A DNA stretch of 64,000 bases from Bradyrhizobium barranii subsp. apii (lineage in GTDB: Bacteria > Pseudomonadota > Alphaproteobacteria > Rhizobiales > Xanthobacteraceae). The position numbers and the translations under genes are program-made. Of this stretch, positions 1-9,200 are shown in pieces (the stretch's first letter is position 1; the number at the start of each line of letters is the position of its first letter). The notes below the pieces were generated by a model. That model did no database searches. It was not told the origin of the DNA and saw nothing but the letters and a program-made list of their open reading frames with translations. The stretch covers positions 8,009,501 to 8,073,500 of the forward strand of contig NZ_CP096255.1 in NCBI RefSeq assembly GCF_011516635.5, written 5' to 3'.

Positions 1-539
1 CGCATGGCATTTCCCCATCCGGCTTCTCTGGGGAAACGAACCGTTGCACCGCCTCCGGGAAAACGGCCGTGCCTGTTCTCATCCTGACCGAACTCCGTGT
101 CTTCCGACGCTACGCGTATGTCCGCTACAAGGAAAAGCTCGTGCGCCATATTCCAGGTGTCGCCATGCACCGCGACAACCAGAGGCTTCGTGAGCGCTGG
201 CCTGGTCCGCACTAGAGGGTCGATGAAGCCGGGCCCATCCATCATCTTTTTTCCAGACTGAGCGAATGCCTTGTAGGCATCGACATCGACACCTCTGGAG
301 AAGCGGTCGCCATAGCCGAACAGAACCGCCGCACGGAGCGAGGGGTCCCGATCATACTCGTAGTATGCTCTCGCCAAGCTTTCTGTCGCATCCGGATCCA
401 GCCGGTTGTCGATGTAGGGCCGATTGATGCCAATCAGTACAATTTGGCCTCTGCGCTCGATGGTGATCTTCGTCTGCTGATCGTACGGGATGTCTGCCAT
501 AAGCCTGGACTGCGCGGCCTCGTCGGTTTGTGATGTCAT
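1..539 (-). CDS. Enoyl-CoA hydratase/isomerase (crotonase) family protein, 3' end beyond the left edge
   Basis: The reverse frame from the ATG at 539 is open to the window edge (179 codons). It begins MTSQTDEAAQ and has the crotonase-fold order: an ITIERRGQIVLIGINRP N-terminal strand, an LRAAVLFGYGDRFSRGVDVD segment where the first oxyanion-hole loop lies, then AVHGDTWNMAHELFLVADIR and FPGGGATVRF, the usual G-E-L-x-L-x-x-D-x-R and PGGG-T-R signatures of CoA-thioester hydratases and isomerases. A GGGAG Shine-Dalgarno sequence sits 8-9 bases before the ATG. The family binds acyl-CoA in the cytoplasm and does hydration, isomerisation or related chemistry; the exact reaction cannot be told. The C-terminal third lies outside the window. 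Confidence 0.85.
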   Translation of the reverse strand, partial: MTSQTDEAAQSRLMADIPYDQQTKITIERRGQIVLIGINRPYIDNRLDPDATESLARAYYEYDRDPSLRAAVLFGYGDRFSRGVDVDAYKAFAQSGKKMMDGPGFIDPLVRTRPALTKPLVVAVHGDTWNMAHELFLVADIRVASEDTEFGQDENRHGRFPGGGATVRFPREAGWGNAM

Positions 540-599
540 CGACTTGTCTCCCGATTTCTGGGCCTGCAACGCAACCGTCCCGAAAAGAACGGCCACTAC

Positions 600-881
600 T
601 CACCGCGATCGGTGCTGAAAGCTGTGGTGTTGAGCAACGCCAGGCATTGCCCCATAAGCCCTGTTGGCCCCATACCAGGGAGCCGCGCCGCCAGGGAGCT
701 CGAGGCCCATTCTGCCTGCTGGCGTCAACTCGCAGTCGTTCAATATATCCCTGTTGGGATATTGCGCCTGAAACGAAGCTGGATTTTGAGTCGCCCACGT
801 CGGGCACTGGGCACTTGCAGAGCTTATCGCGCCAATCGACATCATCGCTGCAATAATAATGGAAGTCCTGAATCCAATCAT
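600..881 (-). CDS. Small secreted protein, 93 aa, unknown function
   Basis: The frame starts MIGFRTSIIIAAMMS and has a clear Sec signal peptide (basic start, hydrophobic core to about residue 18, then small residues ending SASAQ), followed by a short mature part beginning CPTWATQNPAS. GGAG lies eight bases before the ATG (reverse strand). The mature region has two cysteines near its start (one in CPTW, one in NDCELTP) that could pair. No family is recognised. It is probably periplasmic. It stands alone between the crotonase gene and a repeat-bearing spacer. Confidence 0.6.
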   Translation of the reverse strand: MIGFRTSIIIAAMMSIGAISSASAQCPTWATQNPASFQAQYPNRDILNDCELTPAGRMGLELPGGAAPWYGANRAYGAMPGVAQHHSFQHRSR

Positions 882-1204
882 AATCGTACTCCGAACGGTT
901 GTTGTTTTCGTGCGGAGCGTTCGCGCTGGCTAGAATCGGCTGCTCTGTTGAAAGCGTTTCCTGCGAATTTTTTTGACAAGGATTAGTTAGGTATGCGCTT
1001 GGGAAAAGACACGCAGTGGAAAATCACAGCTGCGCGAACGGCAAATCGGCACGCTCACCATTGCGTGAGCCGCCCCCACATCCACGGATGTCTGACGTCG
1101 GGATTGCGGTGACAGTGCACTCAGTGAGTCCGGCCGTTTCACGGGTTCGAAGGCTCATGAACTAAGTGCACTGTCACCGTAATTGTGTCACCGCAATTGC
1201 GATC
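882..1204. other. Intergenic spacer with inverted repeat
   Basis: No convincing gene is seen here. The stretch holds the 1103-1183 inverted repeat and, next to it at 1186-1197, a third partial copy of the same motif (TGTCACCGCAAT). It separates the small secreted protein from the 3' end of the DUF2336 pseudogene. Confidence 0.5.
1103..1183. repeat. Inverted pair of a dispersed 19-bp repeat
   Basis: Left arm 1103-1121 reads ATTGCGGTGACAGTGCACT; right arm 1165-1183 reads AGTGCACTGTCACCGTAAT, its reverse complement at 18 of 19 positions. The arms enclose 43 bases. Further copies of the same motif lie at 2638, 8517 and 9201, so this is a repeat family rather than a single hairpin. It may be a non-autonomous element end or an extragenic palindromic repeat; nothing here encodes a transposase. 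Confidence 0.75.
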
Positions 1205-2355
1205 CTAGATCATGCGCCGAGGCTGCTGAGACGAGCCGCCGAAGACCTCCTCCTTCCGCGTTCGATAGATGGTGACGACCTCCCGGCACGCTTTGACATT
1301 CAACCGGTGGAAATCGATCTTCAATTGATCCAGCTCGCCAACGGTTATCCGGTAGTTGGCCGCGCCCAGGAACAGCAGCGCCATCGTGGTGGGCCATGAG
1401 AAATCGAGAGACTTGGCCAGGATCAACACCGTCTCGCGATCCTTCTCGATCAATGCCCGTTCCGCGACGTCTATTGGAAGCCCACAGAGCAACGACAGGG
1501 CAACGGTGGTCTCGTTGAACTTGAGAGAGTGAGCAAGTTCGAAGACCTTGTCTTCGGTCAATTCGCCTCGCTCGTGCAGTTTTGCCACCGTGCGCTTCGC
1601 CGTGAAGTAATCCTTCGACGCCGGGCCAAACCTGGCGTGAATGGCCCCGGTGACATCGACGACGACGCGATGGACCTGATGTTCGATATCCGGACGCTCC
1701 CTCTTCAGCTTTTGCCGCACCTCTTCAGAGGCTTTGGCGATCAACTGGTGGAAGAGATGTCGAGGAATATCCTTTCGAAGTCCCACCGACTCGGCGAGGA
1801 TCGAATCCCCTTCCGACCGCCGCACCAGGTGCAGAAATCCGGATTTGGAGAGACTAGCCCCGGCATTTGATGCGACCGAGGTTACGACCTCGGGAGATCC
1901 CCGCACCACCAGGACATCGGTGACCGCTTCCGGGACCGTCTGTCGCTTGGAGATTGCAAGCAAATGCTGCTGGCTCTTGTTCTTGGCACACGCAATCAAT
2001 GTCTCGGTGTCAAGGCGCTCCGACTGACTGAGAACCGGCCATGCGACATCAATGCAGTCGTCGCTTGCCATCTGCCGGGTCAACGCATAGGGCGCGTTTG
2101 AGCTGCATGCGAGCTTTCCTGCGAGCTTCGCCCGCGCGCTCGCTTCAATCTCCTGCGCGAGACGACCGATGACCTCACCGAAAGTCCAGATTGCTCCTCG
2201 GAATAAGTGCCGGCGATCAGGATGTCTGCCGCATGCCAGAGCGCCCGCAGACAACTCTCGGGATTTCCTCTCGCAACTGCTTCGTCCAACTCGGCCAGGA
2301 ATGACGTGATAGCAGCCATTGATGCGCTCGCAGTTTGAAAATGATCGAACGACAA
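1205..2355 (-). pseudogene. DUF2336 family protein, frameshifted
   Basis: Two reverse frames together give one DUF2336 protein. The 5' part (TTG start near 2355) reads ITSFLAELDEAVARGNPES to LIAGTYSEEQ; the 3' part in another frame reads IWTFGEVIGRLAQEIEASAR and runs to a stop at 1205. The join at about 2190-2193 needs one extra base (GAG GAG CAA ATC rather than GAGGAGCAATC) to restore the continuous SEEQIWTF that the helical-repeat family shows. The rest, including VANAPYAL-like, LDTETLIACAKNKSQQHLLAIS and AVTDVLVVRGSPEVV, is well conserved. DUF2336 proteins are common in Bradyrhizobium and of unknown function. A run-of-A length error would explain the shift equally well. Confidence 0.75.
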
Positions 2356-2709
2356 AAGCGGATTTCAAAGGAATGGGCGATGACACCACCCCAGACCTGA
2401 ACACGCGGTAAAATCATTCCCGCCGCCTCGGATCGGGCATAAGATCCGCCTAATCAGATCGATCGAATTTTAGGTATTGCCTGACCTGGAGGAGGCGGAC
2501 GCCGTCAACAACCCGCCCAACGCAGCTGCACCCGCGAGGTCACGCGTTCTGACCGGCAGCAGCCTCTGGCAAGCGAAAGATGACCTCAGCAGGGCCAGCA
2601 GCACAGCCCACCGAATGGTTCGGCTCACGCTTAAGGGATTACGGCGACAGTGCTACTGCGCGCCGTACTCGAATGGCTGCCATTGTAGCTGGAGGCGCGA
2701 CCGGCGTAA
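2356..2709. other. Intergenic spacer
   Basis: No coding frame with family-like composition or a Shine-Dalgarno sequence is seen here. It contains one more copy of the dispersed repeat at 2638-2653 and lies between the 5' end of the DUF2336 pseudogene and the 3' end of the TauE-like gene. Confidence 0.4.
2638..2653 (-). repeat. Copy of the dispersed ATTGCGGTGACAGTGC repeat
   Basis: Reads ATTACGGCGACAGTGC, 14 of 16 matching the left arm at 1103. It is a single copy without an obvious partner nearby. Confidence 0.45.
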
Positions 2710-3438
2710 CTACAATACCAGCAGCAGTCCCGAAACCAGCAAGATGCTGAGGATAATTCGCCGGAACAGCGCGTCATTGACGCAGCGAAAGACAAAAATC
2801 CCGAGCGCCGTTCCTGCAACGAGCGCCGGGATGCCGACGGCGAAGTCAACCAGGACCTTTGTCGACAGATCTCCTCGGATCAGCATGAGAACAAGTGCGA
2901 ATATCTGCATGGCAGCGATGAAGGGTTGAACCATTCCGCGCTGTTCGATTTTCGGCACGCCGTGGATGTCACACCATATGGTCGGTATTGCACCCGGCAT
3001 TGCCGTCAACCCGCCGACAAAGCCTCCGCTGAAGCCGATCAATGCATTACGTCCCGCATTCATCTGCAAGCGATGAGAGAGCACCGGCCGGAATAACGTG
3101 TAGGCCGCGTAGCAGGCGACGGCGAGACCAAAGCTCTCCCTGAAGATCCGGGCGTCTGCAGCTTGCAGCAACCACACGGCGATCGGAACGCCGAGCAATC
3201 CGCCGACGACCAGTCCCGAGCTCTGCTTCCAGCGGATGCTTTTTCTCAAGGCCCAAAGACCCGCGGCTTGCACGGTGATGCTGCAGGCCATCATCAGCGG
3301 GACCGCCTCCCGCGGCGGGAGAACGTGAAGGAGAATCGCGCCGGCCACCGCCGAAAAGGCAAAGCCCGCGAGGCCCGAGACGAAAGCGCCGCAAAATACG
3401 GCGATACTGAGCAGGCAAAACGACGCCATGTCGCCCAT
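2710..3438 (-). CDS. TauE/SafE family membrane permease (sulfite/organic anion exporter type)
   Basis: A 242-residue, strongly hydrophobic protein with about eight membrane segments and the two-fold internal symmetry of TauE/SafE (PF01925): an N-terminal GAFVSGLAGFAFSAVAGAIL block and a second FSGGFVGGLTAMPGAIPTIW block, each a G-x-x-x-G-rich re-entrant type segment. Family members move sulfite, sulfoacetate or other small anions across the inner membrane; the substrate is not predictable. An AGGAAGGG ribosome site precedes the ATG at 3438. Length fits the family. A short one-helix protein gene follows on the same strand upstream. Confidence 0.8.
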   Translation of the reverse strand: MGDMASFCLLSIAVFCGAFVSGLAGFAFSAVAGAILLHVLPPREAVPLMMACSITVQAAGLWALRKSIRWKQSSGLVVGGLLGVPIAVWLLQAADARIFRESFGLAVACYAAYTLFRPVLSHRLQMNAGRNALIGFSGGFVGGLTAMPGAIPTIWCDIHGVPKIEQRGMVQPFIAAMQIFALVLMLIRGDLSTKVLVDFAVGIPALVAGTALGIFVFRCVNDALFRRIILSILLVSGLLLVL

Positions 3439-3485
3439 GAGCTAACCCTTCCTGTCTGTCAAATCCTGGAATAGCGAGCTGGCGA

Positions 3486-3677
3486 TCAGTCCCCGGACGA
3501 CAGTCCGGGCGGCTCGGGCAGTGCCCCGGCATCGCTCTGGCGGGTCGACGTCAACATCGTGGCTGCAAGGATGTGAAAAATGACAACGCAGATGGCGCTC
3601 GTTGCGAGCAGCGTATTCTCGCCCGGCGCCGAAATCCGAAGCTTGCGTTCGGGCGACTTTTCACTGACCGGCATTGT
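3486..3677 (-). CDS. Small single-helix membrane protein, 63 aa
   Basis: The frame from the ATG at 3677 (MPVSEKSPERKLRISA) has a GGAGG ribosome site about eight bases upstream, which favours this start over an in-frame ATG 15 codons earlier. One hydrophobic helix (LLATSAICVVIFHILAATML, about residues 22-41) is followed by a polar, proline-rich tail. Function unknown. It lies 47 bases before the TauE-like gene in the same direction, so the two may be co-transcribed. Its 5' end overlaps the next frame upstream by 17 bases. Confidence 0.5.
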   Translation of the reverse strand, partial: TMPVSEKSPERKLRISAPGENTLLATSAICVVIFHILAATMLTSTRQSDAGALPEPPGLSSGD

Positions 3678-3996
3678 CTCGCCCTCCAACATCTGACCGA
3701 GAGGCAAACTGGGGCCACCCATTGTCGATCAGGTGGTGGTTCTGTCGAAGGGTGCGCTCTGCCTGCAGCCGTCGCGCATGGTGGAGCGCTTGAAGGAGGC
3801 GCCCAAACCAGCCTTCCTTTCGGGAAGACCCCGTGGAGGCGACAAACGAACTCGCTGAAATTGACGCATCGCCTCTGGGTGAAGCTCTGCCGTTAAACAA
3901 TGGTACGGAGGATGCCACGAGCGACTGAAACATCTTGTGAAGCAACAACCCATAGAACACGCGGGTGAGACGCCGTGCCTTATCTTCCAAGCGCAT
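3661..3996 (-). CDS. Hypothetical small basic protein, possibly a remnant
   Basis: The reverse frame from 3996 gives 111 residues. The stretch WFGRLLQALHHARRLQAER followed by TLRQNHHLID has the look of the short Arg/His-rich Bradyrhizobium proteins built around an ALHxxRRxQAxR helix, which is why it is listed. The N-terminal half is low in such character, so the true start may be downstream or the gene may be an in-frame fusion left by decay. An AAGGTG site precedes the ATG. No function can be offered. Confidence 0.35.
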   Translation of the reverse strand: MRLEDKARRLTRVFYGLLLHKMFQSLVASSVPLFNGRASPRGDASISASSFVASTGSSRKEGWFGRLLQALHHARRLQAERTLRQNHHLIDNGWPQFASRSDVGGRDNAGQ

Positions 3997-4179
3997 GACA
4001 CGAACACCTTGTGTGAGTGACCGGATACGGCTGGAAGTATCGAGCGGGACGCGGGGCCACGCTTTAAGGCGAGCTTAATTTGTTCTTATCGTTTCCTTGA
4101 TTCTGAAGGGTGTGCTTGCTTTCGGGCCCGCGTACCGGTTGAATATCCGCCTTGCGCGCGCACCTCCGAAGGCATTGTT

Positions 4180-7036
4180 TTGCTGTACCTATTTGACGAA
4201 TTTGTCCTCGACACCGACCGGCGGGAATTGCGCCGTGACGGACGTACGATCCCGTTGCAGCCTCAGGTCTTTGACATCCTCGAATATCTGATCCGCCACC
4301 GCGCCCGGGTGGTGACCAAGGACGATCTGATTAGTGCGATCTGGGGCGGTCGCATCGTCTCGGAGTCGGCGCTCACCACCCGCATCAACGCGGCCCGTAC
4401 CGGGATAGGCGATTCCGGCGAGGCGCAGCGGCTGATCAAGACTTTACCGCGCAAAGGCGTCCGCTTTATCGGCACGGTGCGGGAAGCGGCCAGGGAGGTC
4501 GAGAACGCGGTCGTACCTCTGAAAACCGAAATCTCCACCCTGGTGGTCGGCCGGACCCCCTCCTTCGCGACGATCGACCAGATGACGCGGCACGTCCTGT
4601 CCGGCAAACGGCAGATGGCTTTTGTCACTGGAGAAGCCGGGATCGGCAAGACGGCCTTCATCGCCAAGGCGCTCGAGCAGCTGACGGAGCAGGGCTTCGA
4701 TCAGCTCTATGGGCGCTGCACCGAACGGTTCGGAACCGACGAAGTCTTTCTGCCACTCATCGATGCGCTGGTGAGCCGTTATCGCGCAAGCGGTCCGGAA
4801 TTGATTTCGGCTGTTCGCGCCCACGCACCCACCTGGATCCTGCAATTGCCAGGCGTCATCGACGCATCGGAACGCGCGGCTTTCCAGGACGAAGTGTTCG
4901 GCGCGACGCGCGAGCGGTTCTCGAAGACCTGCACTGGAGCGACTTCGCGACACTCGACGTACTGTCTCGCTTCGCGCGCGGGAACGGCAAGGCACGTGTG
5001 CTGGTCCTCTGCTCCTATCGTCCGGCCGACAGTTCCGTCGGCGGGCATCCCATCCCTCGCCTGCACCGGGATCTCGAGATTCATGGATATTGCAGCGAAT
5101 TGCGCCTCGATCGGTTGTTGCGTCCGGAGGTCGAGCGTTACCTGGCATTGCGCTTCGGCGACGAGGAACTTGCCTCCAGCCTGTCAAAGCCGGTATTCGA
5201 GCGAACGCTGGGACATCCCCTGTTTGTTGCCACGCTGCTCAAGCACTTGATCGACCAGGAGTCGATCATCGAGATGGACGACGGATGGCGCCTGTCCTCA
5301 CAGGCGGCATTTGCGCAGGACCGCATTCCGGACAGCCTCGTGAACATGATCGGCCACGAGCTCGATCGCCTCACCGACAACGAGCGGCGTCTGCTCGACG
5401 TCGCCAGCGTTGCCGGCGAGGAATTTTCTGCGGCCCTCGTTGCGGCCGGTCTGTCCGACGATGCGATCGACGTCGAAAGGGACATCGAAGCGTCGATCCG
5501 GAAGGATCAAATCCTCGCTCGGTCAGGGGTTTCCGAGTGGCCCGATGGCACATATTCGGGCTGCTACGCTTTCCGTCACATTCTCTATCAGAACATCATC
5601 TACCAGAATCTGCCGCCGGGGCGCCGCGCACAAGCGCCTGGGCAAGAGGCTGGAGGAGGCCTATGCCGGCCGCACCCCTGAAATAGCGCCTGCGCTCGCA
5701 CTTCACTTTGAGCAGGGTCGCGACTTTCCGAGCGCGTTGCGTTACCTCCGGGAAGCGGCAAAGAACTCGACGAAACGCCTCGGCCACGCGGAGGCCGCAA
5801 GCTATCTCACCCGCGCGCTTGGCATACTCGATCGTTTCGATGCTGCCGACAAATTCTCGACCCGCGTCGCTCTTCTGCGGGAGCGAAGCTGGGCTCTTCG
5901 CTCGTGCGGCGACCTCGCCGGCTCCATCCGTGATCTGCGGGACATGATTGCCTGCGCCGAACAAGCGGGCGAGATCAAGCAACAGCTCAACGGCCTTACG
6001 GCTGTGAGCAGCCTCTGCTTGCGCGTGGATCGCCACGCCTGCCTTGAGGCCGCTGAAGATGTGCTGTCGCGAAGCCAGGCGCTGGCGGACGACACATTCA
6101 AGGCTCTGGTCCAGGGCAGCAGCGCGAGCGTCAACCTGTTCCTCAACGGCTGGCGCAAACAGGACGCCACGCTCTGCGACAGGGCGATCGAGCTGAGCGC
6201 GAATGCCACGAATTATGGCATCCTGATCAGGCGCAATGGAATATCGGGTATCGTCGATTGCTGGAGGTCGCGGTACCAGGAGTGCCGCCGCGCCGGCACG
6301 GAAGGCAAGCGGTTGGCCCGTCTCGCCGGCGACGTCTACACTTTTGTTCTGTTCAACGTTCTTGAGTCGATCGCGCTTATTCATCTGGGCGAGTGGCGCG
6401 AATTGCGACTTGAAATCACGGCCGGCCTCGAACTGGCCGTCAGGAACGCGAACGGCCCCAGCAGCGCATTGTGCCGGCTGACGCTTGCGTGGTTGCACGT
6501 CGAAGCGATGGACTTTGATGGAGCCCGTGAGCTCTGCGAAAGCGTCGACGATAGTCTGCTGGTCGGAGATCAGTCGACCTACTTCCACAAGCGGCGAATA
6601 TTACCTGCAGGTTGACGACTTTACGCAGGCTGAGAGCTGTGCGCGCCAGCTCCACGACTATGTGGCCACGGCTCCGGATCTCAATCACCTGGCCCAGGTC
6701 CACGGACTGCTCGCCCGTACTGCGCTTGCCATGGGCGATTCAGCGGAGGCTCGGTTGCAGCTGTCTCGCGCGCTGGAGATCGTCGACAGCGCCGACTTCC
6801 CGATTGCTTCCTGGCGGGTGTACCGCACGGCCGCCGAGATCTTCGCGAAGTACGGCGACGTCGACAGGGCGGCGGCGTATCGCATGCGATTTGTCGAGAC
6901 CGTCCGAAGGCTCGCGCAAAATTTCGAACCCGGGGATCGGCTGCACAAGAGCTTGCTCGCCATGTTGGCAACGCGAACAGCGCAACTGGAAGCAATGACC
7001 TCTCTGCCTTCGCGGCCCGACAGTGCACGCCATTGA
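4180..7036 (+). pseudogene. Winged-helix transcriptional regulator with AAA ATPase and TPR region, multiply frameshifted
   Basis: Start TTG at 4180 with AAGG seven bases upstream. Frame 1 carries an OmpR/PhoB-type winged helix (LDTDRRELRRDG to LPRKGVRFIG) and a P-loop, GEAGIGKTA. Near 4918 the frame jumps to VLEDLHWSDFATLDVLSRFA; the stretch that normally precedes this Walker B region is missing by roughly 15-20 residues, so this is a deletion and not only an indel. At about 5628 (PPGRRA to HKRLGKRLEEAY) and about 6591 (STYFHK to GEYYLQVDDF) single bases are lost. The remainder is TPR-like helices to the stop at 7036. Intact homologues are about 950 residues, single-chain cytoplasmic regulators. 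It is not expected to be functional as read. Confidence 0.8.
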
Positions 7037-7196
7037 CCCGATCCGCCTCGACACGCATGGCGGCCAGGTCTGCAATCTGCCGCTCAGTCGGCCGAAATGG
7101 CGCTAAACTGTGCGGCAAGTTGCGATGAAAATGGCCAAGCTACTCTGAGCTTCGCGCCGCGCGCCAATGCTTGCGAACGCCGGCGATGTCGGATGC

Positions 7197-7460
7197 TCAG
7201 CATATCATGGGATTATCCCCGTGGTCGCAAACCCCACCCGGTTGATCCGAGGGCACTGGCGCAAATGCGTGGTAGGCTGGCGCAGTGATCGATCGCTCGC
7301 CCTCGAAGCGAGAGCTCGCCTCCACGCCCTGTTCGATGTGCCGATCGCCGGTGCGGTGCTCACGCGCCTGGAGCGGCGTGCTGAAGATTGCGGTGACGAC
7401 CAGTCCGGTCAACAAGGCCTTGGACAGGACTGACGCGATGGGATTTTTGAATGGTATCAT
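7197..7460 (-). CDS. Small secreted protein, 87 aa, unknown function
   Basis: Begins MIPFKNPIASVLSKALLTG with a classic signal peptide: a lysine-containing start, a hydrophobic core LLTGLVVTAIFS and an LQA cleavage site near residue 32. The mature part is polar with a Cys pair close to the C terminus. AAAGGA stands about nine bases before the ATG at 7460. Genus-type exported protein of unknown role; probably periplasmic. It is transcribed divergently from the stress-protein gene at 7801. Confidence 0.55.
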   Translation of the reverse strand: MIPFKNPIASVLSKALLTGLVVTAIFSTPLQAREHRTGDRHIEQGVEASSRFEGERSITAPAYHAFAPVPSDQPGGVCDHGDNPMIC

Positions 7461-7800
7461 CGTGGTGGTTCCTTTCGTTTGGGGGATCCCCCGCGCGGCA
7501 AGAGATCCGATCCACCACCCTTAGACGTGCGTTGTCGCGCGCTTATTCCCAAGTCACAAAGTAGTTTCCGAGGCGCGTACAATCTTCTCGGACACGAGAC
7601 AGAGCTCTACGCCAGATTCGGTTGCCTGCATCGAACGTGAATAAAAGTTTAGTTAGCCGAGAACCGGACGCGTCCACGCGGTGCGAGGCGAGCCTTTCGC
7701 GGCTGTGACGGCGAGACCGAAAACGCGCATGGACCCACGGCGCGTATAAGACCATATTACCCAGGCATCACTTTGTTCGAAGAGCAAAGGATTGGTCGAA
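7461..7800. other. Divergent intergenic region
   Basis: This 340-base gap lies between the secreted protein (leftward) and the universal stress gene (rightward) and must hold both promoters. It is lower in G+C around 7635-7660. No gene, strong hairpin or dispersed repeat is evident in it. AAGGA before 7801 is the stress-gene ribosome site. Confidence 0.35.
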
Positions 7801-8260
7801 TGTACGCCAACATTCTCTTGAGCACGGACGGATCGGACGTCGCGCGAAAGGCGTTGAGCATGGCATTGCCCTGGCGAAAGCGTTGAACGCCAGGCTGACG
7901 ATCATCACGGTGACGGAAGCGCTGCCGGTCGACTATGGGAGCGGACACGCCTCGGGATGGATTCCGACGCAGGAGGAGGTTGACAGCTATGACGCAGCCT
8001 GCAAAGCCCGTGCAGGCAAAGTGCTCGATGAAGCGCGCGCCATGTCGGAGCAGATCGGCACGCCTGCGGAACTGCTGCACGTTCCGAATGCGCACCCGGC
8101 GACTGCGATCATTGAAACAGCAGAGTCGAGAGGCTGCGACTTGATCGTCATGGCCTCTCACGGGCGTCGCGGCCTCAGGAAGCTGTTTCTGGGCAGCCAG
8201 ACATCCGAGGTCCTGGTGTACGGAAGCGTGCCGGTGCTGGTCGTGCCGAAACCGGCATAG
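7801..8260 (+). pseudogene. Universal stress protein (UspA family), frameshifted near the 5' end
   Basis: From the ATG at 7801 (AAGGA eight bases upstream) the frame reads MYANILLSTDGSDVARKAL, the standard UspA first strand, then hits a stop. One base later the correct sequence resumes as HGIALAKALNARLTIITVTE and continues to the ATP-binding end LIVMASHGRRGLRKLFLGSQ, TSEVLVYGSVPVLVVP, stopping at 8260. A single missing base at about 7853-7858 accounts for this. Restored, the protein is about 153 residues with the G-2x-G-9x-G(S/T) nucleotide-binding pattern. UspA proteins aid survival under starvation or oxidative stress. Either a decayed gene or a base-call error. Confidence 0.75.
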
Positions 8261-8355
8261 TGCAGGGCTTACCCCACGCCACTCGGCTGTTCTGCTGGGC
8301 GAGCCCAACCGAAACAAGGCACCAATCGACCGATCTCACGCGGCAGGAGAATTTT

Positions 8356-8484
8356 ATGGTCAGTGAAAAAGGCCCGAACATCAAGAAGAAGCAGAAATGC
8401 AAAAATTGTGAAGGCAAAGGCTTGCTCAAGAAGGGCGAGAAGGTGGTGAAGTGCCAGCGCTGCAAGGGCACGGGGGTGCGGTGA
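8356..8484 (+). CDS. Tiny zinc-ribbon protein with two CxxCxGxG motifs, 42 aa
   Basis: The ATG at 8356 is preceded by AGGAG six to seven bases upstream. The 42-residue product is lysine-rich and carries CKNCEGKG and CQRCKGTG, the repeat found in the zinc-binding region of DnaJ; four cysteines could bind one zinc ion. The longer frame running back to 8260 lacks a ribosome site and overlaps the stress gene, so the short form is preferred. Function unknown; possibly nucleic-acid or unfolded-protein binding. Confidence 0.6.
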   Translation: MVSEKGPNIKKKQKCKNCEGKGLLKKGEKVVKCQRCKGTGVR

Positions 8485-8516
8485 TGTTGAGTTGATGACC
8501 GCTCTATTCCCGGGGG

Positions 8517-8535
8517 ATTGCGATGACAGTGCACT
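8517..8535 (-). repeat. Dispersed 19-bp repeat, left member of a flanking pair
   Basis: ATTGCGATGACAGTGCACT, 18 of 19 identical to the arm at 1103-1121. It faces an inverted copy at 9201-9216; together they bracket the DUF1697 gene. Confidence 0.7.
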
Positions 8536-8550
8536 TCCCAGCAATCGATT

Positions 8551-9117
8551 TTATTCTTGATCAGCGCGGCTGGATCGGGCCGAAGTAACGGCGTCACCGA
8601 TTCGCCTTAGCGTATTCGTGTTGCGCAACGTGCCGACGCCCTTCAGGCGCCCCGCGCCTAACGCCGAAAGCAAACGCGATCGCGCTGGATCTCCCGTAAA
8701 ATGGATCCAGAGATCGCCACCGGCGACGGCTATTCGTTCATCGCTGATATAGCGTGCCAGGGCGCTTTCGCCGCCTTTCGGGATTGGACTGCGCATCACG
8801 CGAACGGCGACCCTTTGCGGATCGGCGGTCGCTTCGGCACGAAACGGGTTTGCGCGTAGCAGGCGTCGCCACGCGTCAGCGTTGCGAACGATGATTGCGA
8901 CATGCTTGCCGAACCGCACGTTGAAGGCCGCTTCGAGATTTTCTTCCAACTCGAAAATCGACGCCTTGTCGCTGTCAAACGTCAGATTTCCCGTCGCGCC
9001 GACGGTTCTGGGGTCGTGGAGGCCGAGGCCTTGCGCCATGGCACGCAGCTCGGCCATCGCCAATCGCCGGCCGAGCGGGAGAACCACACTGTAAAGCAGG
9101 GCCACGTAGGTCGTCAT
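8551..9117 (-). CDS. DUF1697 family protein
   Basis: A 188-residue protein with the DUF1697 (PF08002) layout: TTYVALLYSVVLPLGRR at the N terminus where the family has the Y-x-A-L-L-R-G-I/V-N-V-G-G strand, then AELRAMAQGLGLHDPRTVGA and TGNLTFDS, and later FGKHVAIIVRNADAW. The first strand departs from consensus (Val-Leu-Pro for Ile-Asn-Val). The C-terminal half contains a SDERIAVAGGDLWIHFT segment typical of the family. These are small cytoplasmic alpha/beta proteins of unknown activity. The gene is bracketed by inverted copies of the 19-bp repeat, which suggests it arrived or was moved as a unit. Confidence 0.75.
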   Translation of the reverse strand: MTTYVALLYSVVLPLGRRLAMAELRAMAQGLGLHDPRTVGATGNLTFDSDKASIFELEENLEAAFNVRFGKHVAIIVRNADAWRRLLRANPFRAEATADPQRVAVRVMRSPIPKGGESALARYISDERIAVAGGDLWIHFTGDPARSRLLSALGAGRLKGVGTLRNTNTLRRIGDAVTSARSSRADQE

Positions 9118-9200
9118 CGTTGGATGGCTCTCGTTCTCGGTCGGCTATCCTGACCAGCATTATCTTTCACAAGGTCAAATATCTTACGGGGTGCAGTCAA

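Noticed and set aside
2477-2929. Plus-strand frame of 150 codons overlapping the TauE-like gene
   Set aside because: Overlaps the 3' end of a clear reverse-strand membrane protein and has no domain; it looks like a shadow frame.
5596-6588. Reverse frame of 330 codons inside the broken regulator
   Set aside because: The plus strand has the recognisable TPR sequence across frames; the reverse frame has no domain.
7543-7755. Reverse frame of 70 codons upstream of the stress-protein gene
   Set aside because: No ribosome site, no family resemblance, and Arg-rich antisense composition.
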